This document shows, piece after piece, positions 1 through 9,944 of a stretch of 35,405 bases of DNA. Source of the stretch: Streptomyces sp. ISL-66. GTDB lineage: Bacteria; Actinomycetota; Actinomycetes; Streptomycetales; Streptomycetaceae. Made by a program: the position numbers and the translations under genes. The notes beneath the pieces were generated by a model, which was not told the DNA's origin, did no database searches, and worked only from the letters and a program-made list of their open reading frames with translations. The stretch covers positions 1 through 35,405 of the forward strand of contig NZ_JAGGOW010000171.1 in NCBI RefSeq assembly GCF_018614135.1, given 5' to 3'. How positions within the stretch are numbered: position 1 is the stretch's first letter; each line of letters starts with the position of its first letter.

Positions 1-211
1 TCCGAGACTCAGGACACTAGCGTCGGGCGTTTCGTGAGGGGATCCTGGGCGCTGCCTCCCAGAGTCATCAACAACGACTCGGCGCCGACAGCCAAGGTGA
101 CTCCCGAACCGCTGTCGAAACGCTGCTCTTCGACGTGTACAGAGCCACACCACACAGGGCGTCGTCGACCGCTGTTGGCAGTCCTTCCTGCTTCGGGAGA
201 GCAGGGCCGGA

Positions 212-1195
212 TCAGGGTGCGACCTGAGGATCGCTGTGGACTGTGCGGTGCTGGCTGGGTGTCGTTCCGTAGCGGTCCAGGAACACCTGCCGCATCGTCT
301 CAGCGGAGCTGAACCCGCAGCGCCTCGCGACCGAAGCCAGAGGCAATGCTGTGGAGACGAGGAGTTGTGAGGCCGCCTCGGCTCGGGCGGTCCGTACGAA
401 CTGGGCTGGTGTCTGTCCGAGCTTGTCGAGGAACAGCCGGGACAGATGACGTCCGCTGACTCCCGCATACTCGGCGAGCGCGGTGGTGGCGAGGTCGCTG
501 TCGAGGTGTTCGGTGATGTATCCGACGGTCCGCTGCACGGTCCGGTGCTCCGGGGCCGGCGCGTCGACGAACATGCTGATCTGGGCCTGATTGCCCGGCC
601 GTTGGAGATAGGTCACCATCATCCGGGCCAGCGTCCGGGCGAGGGCCGGGCCGTGGTCCTCCTCGACGAACGCGAGGGTGAGGTCGAGCGCTCCGGTAAC
701 CCCGGCCGACGTGCAGACGTGCTCGTCGCGGAGGTACAGCGGCGCGGCGTCGACGTTGACGGCCGGGTGGCGCTGCGCGAGGTCACGCGCGAACGCCCAG
801 TGGGTGGTGGCGCGCCGTCCGTCGAGCAGCCCGGTCGCCGCCAGCACACTCGCGCCCGTGCACACCGACGCGACCCGACGGCCGATACCGGCCAGGCGGC
901 GCACATGCTCGACCAGAAGGGTGTTCTGCGCCGCCGCGGCGTGGCCCGGCCCACCGACGACCAGCAGCGTGCCGACCGGACCGCGCGTACGTTCCAGCGC
1001 CCCCTGTGCTCCCAGGACCAGTCCTGATGAGCAGCGCACCGGGCGACCCTGCGGGGTGACCAGGCGGACGTCGTAGGGCGGACTCGCACCGAGGCGGTTC
1101 GCCCCGTCGAAGGCGCCGGTCACGCAGGCGATCTCCACGAGTTCCGCATCCTCGTAGGCCACGACCACCACGCGGTGGCGGACAGCTGTCGTCAT
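212..1195 (-). CDS. GlxA family transcriptional regulator (DJ-1/PfpI domain + AraC HTH)
   Basis: A 327-residue protein with two domains. Residues about 8-185 form a DJ-1/PfpI (class I amidotransferase-like) domain with the nucleophile-elbow motif SVCTGAS (Cys112) followed by GRRATTHW. Residues about 225-320 form an AraC/XylS DNA-binding domain with two helix-turn-helices (YAGVSGRHLSRLF, then RRCGFSSAETMRQVF). This is the GlxA architecture: a ligand-sensing DJ-1 fold fused to an AraC activator, acting in the cytoplasm. It is divergent from a stand-alone DJ-1/PfpI enzyme 160 bp away, so it probably controls that gene. The ATG at 1195 starts where DJ-1 homology starts, but its ribosome binding site is weak. 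The ligand is unknown. Family assignment is certain; the target is inferred from position. Confidence 0.93.
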   Translation of the reverse strand: MTTAVRHRVVVVAYEDAELVEIACVTGAFDGANRLGASPPYDVRLVTPQGRPVRCSSGLVLGAQGALERTRGPVGTLLVVGGPGHAAAAQNTLLVEHVRRLAGIGRRVASVCTGASVLAATGLLDGRRATTHWAFARDLAQRHPAVNVDAAPLYLRDEHVCTSAGVTGALDLTLAFVEEDHGPALARTLARMMVTYLQRPGNQAQISMFVDAPAPEHRTVQRTVGYITEHLDSDLATTALAEYAGVSGRHLSRLFLDKLGQTPAQFVRTARAEAASQLLVSTALPLASVARRCGFSSAETMRQVFLDRYGTTPSQHRTVHSDPQVAP

Positions 1196-1242
1196 GCCTA
1201 CGACACTACCGAACCCGTCCGTAGGACACGTATCCCAGGATT

Positions 1243-1259
1243 TCGGACAGGCCGTCCGA
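1243..1259. promoter_or_regulatory. Inverted repeat in the divergent GlxA/PfpI promoter region
   Basis: TCGGAC-aggcc-GTCCGA is a perfect 6-bp inverted repeat with a 5-bp spacer, between the GlxA-type regulator and the PfpI-family gene. It is a candidate operator for a shared regulator, by position only. AraC proteins usually bind direct repeats, so another factor is possible. Confidence 0.3.
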
Positions 1260-1355
1260 CGATGTCCATCCGCGGTGGAGGCGGTGCGCGAGGGTCGTCA
1301 GGGCAGCAGCCCGCCGCCAGGCCATCGGCCACCCACCGACTTCAGGAGTCCCGTC

Positions 1356-2078
1356 ATGACCGAAACCTCGCCCCAGCCGTCCGCGGAGCCGGTGAAGACC
1401 ATCGCCTTCGTGCTGTACCCCGGGCTCACTCCGCTGGACATCGTCGGCCCGCTGCAGGTCTTCGCGGCGTTGGGTGATCTGGTTCCCGGCTACCGCACGA
1501 TCGTGGTCGGCGAGCGGCGCGAGCCGATGCCGAGCGACACCCCGCTGTCCCTGGTCCCCAGTCATACCTTCGAGGACATGGCGGACCCCTACGCCGTGAT
1601 CGTGCCGGGGGGTCTCGTCCCCACCCTGGCCGCGATGGCCGACGAAAGCCTGCTGCGGAACCTGCGCGACACCGCGGCGCGGTCCCAGGTCGTCGGCTCG
1701 GTGTGCACAGGCTCACTCCTCCTCGCGGCGGCGGGGCTCCTGGAGGGCCGCCGGGCCACCACGCACTGGATGTACCGCGACCTGCTCCCCCGCTTCGGGG
1801 CAACGCCGGTCACCCAGCGCTGGGTCGAGGACGGACACTTCATCACCGCCGCCGGGGTCTCGGCCGGCATCGACATGGCACTGCACCTCGTCGGCCGCCT
1901 CGCTGGCCACGACGTCGCGCGCATGGTGCAGCTGTTCATCGAGTACGACCCCGAGCCGCCCTTCGGCCCGATCGACTGGACAGCTGCCGACAGCGGCCAG
2001 TACACGCCCTTCGCCCGGCAGCTGCTCCACAGCGCCCTCGCCGACCACCCCGCCCTCCTGGCGCACCTGAGCACCTGA
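1356..2078 (+). CDS. DJ-1/PfpI family protein, isonitrile hydratase-like
   Basis: A 240-residue single-domain DJ-1/PfpI protein. The start is the ATG at 1356, because AGGAG lies at 1344-1348 and the conserved fold begins about 15 residues later (TIAFVLYPGLTPLDIVGPLQVF region). The nucleophile elbow SVCTGSLLLA places the catalytic Cys at residue 117, followed by GLLEGRRATTHW, which is typical of the isonitrile hydratase (InhA) branch. The known InhA reaction adds water to an isonitrile to give an N-substituted formamide. Members with other or unknown substrates share the same motif, so the substrate here is not established. Its divergent neighbour, a GlxA-type regulator with a related DJ-1 domain, probably controls it. 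Confidence 0.88.
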   Translation: MTETSPQPSAEPVKTIAFVLYPGLTPLDIVGPLQVFAALGDLVPGYRTIVVGERREPMPSDTPLSLVPSHTFEDMADPYAVIVPGGLVPTLAAMADESLLRNLRDTAARSQVVGSVCTGSLLLAAAGLLEGRRATTHWMYRDLLPRFGATPVTQRWVEDGHFITAAGVSAGIDMALHLVGRLAGHDVARMVQLFIEYDPEPPFGPIDWTAADSGQYTPFARQLLHSALADHPALLAHLST

Positions 2079-2090
2079 GCACCTGAGCAC
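2063..2090. repeat. 8-bp tandem repeat over the PfpI-family stop codon
   Basis: Three exact copies of GCACCTGA plus a partial fourth (GCAC) span the last codons and the stop of the preceding gene. The TGA stop at 2076-2078 is part of the second copy. An array of this kind can change length by slippage, but losing one unit would leave the stop codon in place. Confidence 0.8.
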
Positions 2091-2279
2091 ATCGCGCGCA
2101 ACCTGCCCGCCTGGCGGTGTCTCGGCTGCCGCCCCAGGGGTCAGTAGGGCTCTTCGCGCCACTCGAGGCGCACGTGGGCCGCAGTCCGCCGGACAAGACG
2201 GACTCCTTCACGGCCTGACGCACAGGCCGATCGGAACCTCCGTCGGCTCCAGGAACTCCCGGGGTAGGTATTGAGGTTT

Positions 2280-3352
2280 TCAGGGCGGGGTCGGTGGTGT
2301 GAGGGTCAGGCGGGTGGCGGTGAGGCAGCCGTCGATCAGGCGGGGCTGGAGCTGGATCCTGCGTAACTCGCGGCGGAGTATGCGGTCGAGGTCGTCGGGT
2401 GTGTCGAAGGCGGTGTTGGCCATTGCTCTGCGCACGAGTGACCAGACGGCCTCGACGGGGTTCAGGTCGGGTGCATACGCGGGGAGCCGGACGGCGGTGA
2501 GCCAGTCGTGCTCGGCTTCATACCGCTTCAGCCCGGCGTCCAGGTGGGTGTTGAGATTGTCCCAGACCACCACGATCGGGCCGCCGAGCTGGATGTGTGC
2601 CCGTACCAGCAGGTCGCGGTAGTCCTTCCAGGAGAAGCTCTTGCGTGCACCCTTGAGCAGGAGATGAGTGCGGGGCCGGTGGATGCGACGGCTCGGCTCG
2701 CCGGGTTTGTAGCAGCACAGGGCGGCGACCGAGGTCCGGCGGCGGGACCTGCCTCTCACCTGGATGACGGGGGTGTGTCCGCGCCGGCCCCAGGTGCGGG
2801 CGCGGGGCGGCGTCATGGAGAATCCGGCCTCGTCCTCGAAGACGATCCAGCCCCCACACGCCGCCGCGAGGCTTTTACCCGCGGCCACACCTCCTTCTTC
2901 CACAACTCCACCGCGTGCTCGTCGCGTTCGAGTGCTCTGTGGGCGGGTGCCTGCCAGGACCAGCCGTGCCGTTTCAGCAGCCGCCAGACCGTCGCCACCG
3001 ACAGCGTCAGGCGCCGACGGCGGCGGATGACCGTCTGGACGCGGGCCAGAGTCCACCGATCGTCCTCGAAACCGTGTGCTGACGGGCCCCTGCCGAGTTC
3101 GTCCTCCAGCACGGCGAACTGGGCATCAGTGACGGTCGGGGAGTTTGCCGGGCCACTCGAGCGCAGGGCCTCCATCCCACCCTCGCGCCAGGCGCGGCGC
3201 CAGCGTTCCACCGACCGCACGCTCACCCGCAGGTCCTTCGCGATCACCGCGGTCTTCTGTCCCGCCATGAACCGCTCGCCAGCCTGGAGCCGGATCCCCG
3301 CACGAAACGCCCGACGCTCAGCGGTCAGGCCCCCACCCTCCGGATAACGCAT
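2280..3352 (-). CDS. IS630-family transposase, full length through a -1 frameshift
   Basis: Two overlapping minus-strand frames make one transposase. The upstream frame gives the N-terminal helix-turn-helix and winged-helix DNA-binding part. The downstream frame (open 3056-2280, recognisable from about 2880) gives the catalytic DDE part, with IVFEDEAGF (first Asp), VVWDNLNTH (second Asp) and APDLNPVEAVWS (Glu). The frames join without loss of homology if the ribosome slips back one base at GTA-AAA-GCC (A-run at 2873-2876). The product would be about 357 residues, normal for the family. Many IS630 elements are expressed by programmed frameshifting, so this is probably an intact element rather than a broken one, but a single-base mutation cannot be excluded. 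Confidence 0.8.
2813..3352 (-). CDS. IS630 transposase N-terminal frame (orfA, HTH domain)
   Basis: The unshifted 179-residue product starts at the ATG at 3352. Residues about 15-75 are a homeodomain-like helix-turn-helix (IAKDLRVSVRSVERWRRAWR) and residues about 80-150 are a second winged-helix part (VATVWRLLKRHGWSWQAP). After Lys160 the frame runs out of homology and reads an arginine/serine-rich tail to a stop. Alone it would bind the element ends without catalytic activity and could act as a repressor, as suggested for truncated orfA products of other insertion sequences. Confidence 0.7.
   Translation of the reverse strand: MRYPEGGGLTAERRAFRAGIRLQAGERFMAGQKTAVIAKDLRVSVRSVERWRRAWREGGMEALRSSGPANSPTVTDAQFAVLEDELGRGPSAHGFEDDRWTLARVQTVIRRRRRLTLSVATVWRLLKRHGWSWQAPAHRALERDEHAVELWKKEVWPRVKASRRRVGAGSSSRTRPDSP
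2873..2878 (-). other. Putative -1 ribosomal frameshift site
   Basis: On the coding strand the sequence is GTAAAAGCC. The in-frame Lys codon AAA is preceded by A, so tRNA-Lys can re-pair perfectly after slipping back one base. This moves the ribosome from the orfA frame into the DDE frame exactly where the homology changes frame. Confidence 0.5.
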
Positions 3353-3424
3353 ACCACCGGCATACCGCAGGGATCATGAACCGTCACCCCCGACGACAAC
3401 CCGAAATCCTCAGTAAGAGACGGC

Positions 3425-3804
3425 AAGTATTGTCTTGGTGCTGCACGTACCCGGCCCGCTCGTCCTGGCGTACGGCGCTGAGTGCCACGGTCAGGATCTC
3501 CTCCGAGGCCTCGGGTCCGAGGGAGTCGTCCGGGTCGGCCAGGGCCCACGTGCACCGCCGCGCCGCCGCCAGGACACCCTCCGCGTCGCAGAGGCCGGTT
3601 CCTGCGCCGAGAGCGTGGGTGCGGGGAAGTCCGGTTGCCCAAGGTAGGCGAGTAACTGGGCGTTGGAGGTGGCGCGCCCGCGCTGAGCGGCGGTGGCGTC
3701 GGCAATGTGCAACAGGTCGCCGGCGACCGCGCGGATACCGGCGAACCAGCAGTCCTGTGAGGTTCGGCCGTGATGCCGCTGGGGTGTTCAGTGTTGTATG
3801 TCAC
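3425..3804 (-). pseudogene. Frame-broken remnant of an unrecognised protein
   Basis: Protein-like sequence is visible in three successive minus-strand frames. It starts MTYNTEHPSG from 3804, continues as WFAGIRAVAGDLLHIADA and ATSNAQLLAYLGQPDFP near 3760-3620, and then as RCTWALADPDDSLGPEASEE and ILTVALSAVRQDERAGYVQ near 3580-3430. The composition and acidic/alanine-rich character are those of a real Streptomyces protein, but at least two frameshifts are needed to join the pieces, and the 3' side ends at the IS630 element. I do not recognise the family. A patchwork of chance open frames is possible in DNA this GC-rich. Confidence 0.3.
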
Positions 3805-4319
3805 TGACGTTTAGGTGTACTTGTCCTGCTCAAGGGCGGTTGGATCAGTCGATCACGGTGTCAGTTTCGCCAAACGTTGCGGTGACGTGAAGCCGTATCG
3901 GCCGGTTTCGTGTTCGCCGTGTCTCCTTTGTCTTCCTGGTCTTCGCGGGGCCGTCTGCGATGTGCGGAGAGTGTCCGGCGGTTCCTGGCAGCACTGGCGA
4001 CCTGGAGGCCCCCGTGCACTCCCCACAACGCGCCCCCTGCCCGCGCCCCGTCTCCCGATGACAGCGCGGTCTGCCATCGCTTCGGTACCCCGTACAGCCC
4101 GCCCGACCCTGGTGAGGGGGGCTCGACTTGCACTGCCTGTCCACGATGTCCCCGAGCGAAACGTCGCTGCCACTGCAGTCGCCCGCCGCTGCCACCGGTC
4201 ACACGGGAGCGGTTCTCCACCGGCCCGCAACTCACAGGCGTCGGACCGACCGGAAGCCTTGGTGCGGACGACCCCCGGCCGCCGGCAGACGCCGGTGGAG
4301 GCAAGGACTGTTCACCCGC
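3805..4319. other. Stretch without a recognisable gene
   Basis: This stretch lies between two gene remnants. Several long open frames cross it on both strands, but none has a ribosome binding site, a recognisable motif or Streptomyces-like codon use. The plus-strand frame that leads into the integrase remnant is open from 3815 but looks like noise until about 4320. The stretch is best read as decayed DNA around the lost 5' part of the integrase. Confidence 0.5.
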
Positions 4320-4660
4320 GGACGTACAACCTCCTCGTGACTGGCCGTGAGCGCAAGGCGATCAACAGGAACTACTTCAACTCCTACGTCTGGAAGCCTG
4401 CTATCACGGGGGCTGGCGTCATCGGTGGTCTGGAGCAGCGCGCGGACGGCAAGAGGATCTGGGAACCCTCCAGAGAGCACGGGTTCCACGCCCTGAGGCA
4501 CTTCTACGCCTCCGAGCAGTTGGAGGCTGGCGAATCTGTCGTCTCCCTGGCCCAGTGGCTTGGGCACTCGGACCCCGGGTTTACCCTGAGGAAGTACGGG
4601 CACTTCCTCCCCAGGGCAGGGTCCCGCGGCAGCACGGCCATTGACGCCGTGTTCGGGTAG
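4320..4660 (+). pseudogene. 3' remnant of a tyrosine site-specific integrase
   Basis: About 110 residues match the C-terminal catalytic part of actinobacterial phage/ICE tyrosine recombinases. They begin at LLVTGRERKAINRNYFNSYV and include HALRHFYAS (the HxxR box), LAQWLGHSD (second His) and TLRKYGHFLP (Tyr nucleophile). The N-terminal SAM-like core-binding domain and the first catalytic Arg are missing, and no start codon with a ribosome binding site precedes the fragment. It cannot be an active recombinase. It marks an old integration event; its partner element is gone, unless the neighbouring IS630 insertion and remnants are part of it. Confidence 0.85.
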
Positions 4661-4717
4661 ACCCGCCCGGGGCGGCCAAGACCAGGAAGCGCCCCAAAGT
4701 CCCAGAGAAGTCCCACA

Positions 4718-4778
4718 GACACCGCCGCACCCCGCACTGACTCACGATTTCGCAGGTCAGATGGGGTGCGGCGGTGTC
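4718..4778. terminator. Long perfect hairpin between integrase remnant and murA2
   Basis: GACACCGCCGCACCCC (4718-4733) is exactly repeated in inverse at 4763-4778, giving a 16-bp stem. The 29-nt loop can itself fold (CTGAC/GTCAG). It lies 7 bp after the stop codon of the minus-strand murA2 gene and serves as its terminator; it could also stop transcription from the plus side. Confidence 0.8.
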
Positions 4779-4784
4779 TCTTTG

Positions 4785-6314
4785 TCAGATGTCGCGGAAG
4801 ATCTCGATCTGCGCGCCCACCGAGTTGAGGCGTTCCGCCAGTTCCTCGTAGCCGCGGTTGATGACGTAGACGTTGCGCAGGACCGAGGTACCCTCGGCGG
4901 CCATCATCGCGAGGAGGACCACCACCGCCGGGCGCAGGGCCGGCGGGCACATCATTTCCGCCGCGCGCCAGCGGGTCGGGCCTTCGACCAGGACGCGGTG
5001 CGGGTCCAGGAGCTGGAGGCGGCCGCCGAGGCGGTTGAGGTCCGTCAGGTAGATGGCCCGGTTGTCGTACACCCAGTCGTGGATGAGGGTCTGGCCCTGG
5101 GCCACGGCGGCGATGGCCGCGAAGAAGGGGACGTTGTCGATGTTCAGCCCGGGGAAGGGCATCGGGTGGATCTTGTCGATCGGCGCTTCGAGCTTCGACG
5201 GGCGGACGGTGAGGTCCACCAGCCGGGTGCGGCCGTTGTCGGCGGTGTACTCCGCCGAGCGGTCGTGGTCGAGGCCCATCTCCTCCAGGACCGCGAGCTC
5301 GATCTCCATGAACTCGATCGGGACCCGGCGGATGGTGAGCTCGGACTCGGTGACCACGGCCGCGGCCAGCAGGCTCATCGCCTCGACCGGGTCCTCGGAG
5401 GGGGAGTAGTCCACGTCCACGTCGATGTTCGGGACCCCGTGGACCGTCAGGGTGGTCGTGCCGACGCCGTCCACCCGCACGCCGAGCGCCTCCAGGAAGA
5501 AGCACAGGTCCTGGACCATGTAGTTGGAGGACGCGTTGCGGATGACCGTGGTCCCGTCGTGCCGGGCGGCGGCCAGCAGCGCGTTCTCGGTGACGGTGTC
5601 CCCGCGCTCGGTCAGCACGATCGGGCGGTCCGGGGAGACACCGGCCTCGACCTGGGCGTGGTAGATGCCCTCGGTCGCGGTGATGTCCAGGCCGAAGCGG
5701 CGCAGGGCGATCATGTGCGGCTCGATGGTGCGCGTGCCGAGGTCGCAGCCGCCCGCGTAGGGCAGCTTGAAGTGGTCCATCCGGTGGAGCAGGGGGCCCA
5801 GGAACATGATGATGCTCCGGGTCCGGCGGGCCGCGTCCGCGTCCATGGCGTCCATGTCGAGGCGGGCCGGCGGTACGAGTTCCAGGTCGATGCCGTCGTT
5901 GATCCAGCGGCTGCGGACGCCGATGGAGTTCAGGACCTCCAGGAGGCGGTAGACCTCCTCGATGCGGGCCACCCGCCGGAGCACGGTGCGGCCCTTGTTG
6001 AGCAGGGAGGCGCACAGCAGGGCCACGCAGGCATTCTTGCTCGTCTTGACGTCGATCGCGCCGGACAGGCGACGGCCGCCGACCACGCGCAGGTGCATCG
6101 GACCGGCGTAGCCGAGGGAGACGATTTCGCTGTCGAGGGCTTCCCCGATGCGGGCGATCATCTCAAGGCTGATGTTTTGATTGCCGCGCTCGATCCGGTT
6201 CACCGCGCTCTGGCTGGTGCCGAGGGCGTCCGCGAGCTGACTCTGCGTCCAGCCACGGTGCTGCCGGGCGTCACGGATGAGCTTGCCGATGCGCACGAGG
6301 TAGTCGTCTGCCAT
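4785..6314 (-). CDS. murA2: UDP-N-acetylglucosamine 1-carboxyvinyltransferase paralogue with N-terminal HTH
   Basis: A 509-residue fusion. Residues about 7-62 are an XRE/Cro-type helix-turn-helix (WTQSQLADALGTSQSAVNRI). Residues about 73-509 are an EPSP-synthase/MurA fold, the enzyme that adds enolpyruvate from PEP to UDP-GlcNAc in the first committed step of peptidoglycan synthesis. Key residues are present: Lys93 in TSKNA, and Cys190 in AGGCDLGTR at the place of the fosfomycin-binding Cys (PGGCAIG in classical MurA). The family is about 420 residues without the HTH. This corresponds to the second MurA copy of Streptomyces (SCO5998 type). A palindrome sits 12 bp before the ATG, suggesting autoregulation. 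Whether it is enzyme, regulator or both cannot be decided from sequence. Confidence 0.9.
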   Translation of the reverse strand: MADDYLVRIGKLIRDARQHRGWTQSQLADALGTSQSAVNRIERGNQNISLEMIARIGEALDSEIVSLGYAGPMHLRVVGGRRLSGAIDVKTSKNACVALLCASLLNKGRTVLRRVARIEEVYRLLEVLNSIGVRSRWINDGIDLELVPPARLDMDAMDADAARRTRSIIMFLGPLLHRMDHFKLPYAGGCDLGTRTIEPHMIALRRFGLDITATEGIYHAQVEAGVSPDRPIVLTERGDTVTENALLAAARHDGTTVIRNASSNYMVQDLCFFLEALGVRVDGVGTTTLTVHGVPNIDVDVDYSPSEDPVEAMSLLAAAVVTESELTIRRVPIEFMEIELAVLEEMGLDHDRSAEYTADNGRTRLVDLTVRPSKLEAPIDKIHPMPFPGLNIDNVPFFAAIAAVAQGQTLIHDWVYDNRAIYLTDLNRLGGRLQLLDPHRVLVEGPTRWRAAEMMCPPALRPAVVVLLAMMAAEGTSVLRNVYVINRGYEELAERLNSVGAQIEIFRDI

Positions 6315-6325
6315 GCCTGCACCGT

Positions 6326-6341
6326 ATCTCAGATATGAGAT
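6326..6341. promoter_or_regulatory. Palindromic operator candidate before murA2
   Basis: ATCTCA-GATA-TGAGAT is a perfect inverted repeat ending 12 bp before the murA2 ATG. It overlaps the likely transcription start region of that gene. Its outer half-sites (ATCTC-N6-GAGAT) are identical to those of the palindrome upstream of aconitase at 6941-6958. Confidence 0.6.
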
Positions 6342-6371
6342 TCCGCCCGCGCGGGGTACGCCGAACGGGTG

Positions 6372-6689
6372 TTACCGACCGTCAGCTCCCATGGTGGGGT
6401 CGGAGGCGGCGTGGTGCGCGACGAGCCGGCCGCGTGGTCGAGTGAGCAGTCGGCTGAGCAGCCGGATGGGCAGCCGGATGAGTTGCTCCCGCTCCGGTGC
6501 GGACAAAGGGGACGGCAACTCCTCCTGGGCGGCGGCAAGCGACTGCTCCAGCCGGCGCAGCCGGCGCCGGCCGAGCGGGGTGCGGGTGAGAGTGAGGGTG
6601 GTGACGTCGCGCCGCCGGTCGACGGTCTCCGGGGTCCGCTCGCCCGGTTGGTGTTCGGCGAGTTCGTTGATGACGGCGGCCAGGTCGCG
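6372..6689 (-). pseudogene. Truncated MarR-family regulator remnant
   Basis: A minus-strand frame ending in TAA at 6372-6374 reads as the C-terminal part of a MarR-type regulator. It has the wing motif (TVDRRRDVTTLTLTRTPLG), then RRRLRRLEQSLAAAQEELP and the dimerisation helix (LSAPEREQLIRL). The N-terminal half with the recognition helix is absent; upstream the frame runs into ACC-rich low-complexity DNA and no start is visible. The copy sits between murA2 and acnA. Without its DNA-recognition helix it should not bind DNA. The assignment rests on the wing and dimerisation motif only. Confidence 0.55.
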
Positions 6690-6719
6690 CGGCGGACGCC
6701 GGAGCCGACGGCGCCGCCA

Positions 6720-6779
6720 CCGTGACCACTACGACCACCGTCACCACCACGACCGCCGCCACGACCACCAGGCCCGCGT
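6720..6779. repeat. ACC-rich low-complexity tract
   Basis: About 60 bp dominated by ACC/ACG trinucleotides (GACCACC-type units), which would read as a Thr run on the plus strand. It abuts the broken 5' end of the MarR remnant, so slippage here may have helped destroy that gene. Confidence 0.5.
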
Positions 6780-6934
6780 GACCCCCGTCACCCCCGATCC
6801 CGCCGGACGGCCGCCGCCATCACCGTGTCGGTGCCGGTCAAGCGCGCCGAACCGGACGTGCCCGATCGGCCGCACGGTCGACGGCGGAGGCGGGCTCACG
6901 GGTGCGTGCCTCGTCCCCGTGCCCGTGCATGTAC

Positions 6935-6958
6935 TAGAGTTATCTCGACATCGAGATA
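6935..6958 (+). promoter_or_regulatory. Aconitase -10 element and palindromic operator
   Basis: TATCTCGACATCGAGATA (6941-6958) is a perfect 8-bp inverted repeat with a 2-bp centre. It directly follows a -10-like TAGAGT (6935-6940), so it covers the expected transcription start of acnA. MarR/PecS-family proteins bind sites of this size. TamR, a MarR-family regulator of S. coelicolor, is reported to control aconitase, so TamR is one candidate binder. The same half-sites occur before murA2. Confidence 0.6.
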
Positions 6959-7001
6959 TCTGCCCCGGACACACCGCAGCCGCCCCGCTGGTGAGGGTTA
7001 C

Positions 7002-7020
7002 CTAACTTAGCCTCACCTTA
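7002..7020. promoter_or_regulatory. Iron-box-like site (DmdR/IdeR type) upstream of acnA
   Basis: CTAACTTAGCCTCACCTTA, read on the minus strand as TAAGGTGAGGCTAAGTTAG, matches the actinobacterial iron box TTAGGTTAGGCTAACCTAA at 14 of 19 positions, including the AGGCTAA core. It lies 72 bp before the acnA start, downstream of the -10 element, where a bound iron repressor would block elongation. Aconitase is an iron-sulfur enzyme, so iron control is plausible. Confidence 0.5.
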
Positions 7021-7091
7021 GCGGATTGGTCAGAGTGCCTCGCGGCAGGATTGCGGTAATACGCGCGAATTCATGCATGAAGGAGACTGTC

Positions 7092-9806
<2,715 letters not shown>

Positions 9807-9822
9807 GCGCATACCGGCACCA

Positions 9823-9857
9823 AAGGGCCGTACCTCCGTTAAGGGGGTACGGCCCTT
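9823..9857 (+). terminator. acnA terminator
   Basis: AAGGGCCGTACCTCC and GGGGGTACGGCCCTT form a 15-bp stem with one G-U pair and a 5-nt loop, 16 bp after the acnA stop, followed by CCGTTTC. Confidence 0.85.
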
Positions 9858-9944
9858 CCGTTTCTGCGGGCGGCTCCGACGGCCAGGTCAGGTGACGGTG
9901 AGGTCTCAACTCGGAAAAGCCGGGGCTCAGACGTGCACATGATC

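Larger units (their letters stand above)
2269..3415 (-). mobile_element. IS630-family insertion sequence, about 1.14 kb
   Basis: The element encodes an IS630-type DDE transposase on the minus strand. The left end at 2271 reads TTGAGGTTTTCAGGGCGG. The right end, read inward from 3413, is CTGAGGATTTCGGGTTGT. These are imperfect terminal inverted repeats, matching at most of the outer 11 positions. Each is flanked by TA (2269-2270 and 3414-3415), which fits the TA target duplication of this family. Length is normal for the family. The exact ends are my reading of an imperfect match, so the boundaries could shift by a few bases. Confidence 0.78.

Noticed and set aside
34..312. Small plus-strand open frame at the window start
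   Set aside because: It has no ribosome binding site or motif and overlaps the 3' end of the GlxA-type gene; the first 211 bp show nothing I can name.
2091..2268. Gene between the PfpI-family gene and the IS element
   Set aside because: Only short frames such as one ending KTDSFTA are present, without a start signal; it may be a remnant but cannot be supported.
2269..4660. An active genomic island made of IS630 plus integrase
   Set aside because: The integrase lacks its N-terminal half, there is no tRNA or visible attachment-site duplication, and no cargo gene is present.
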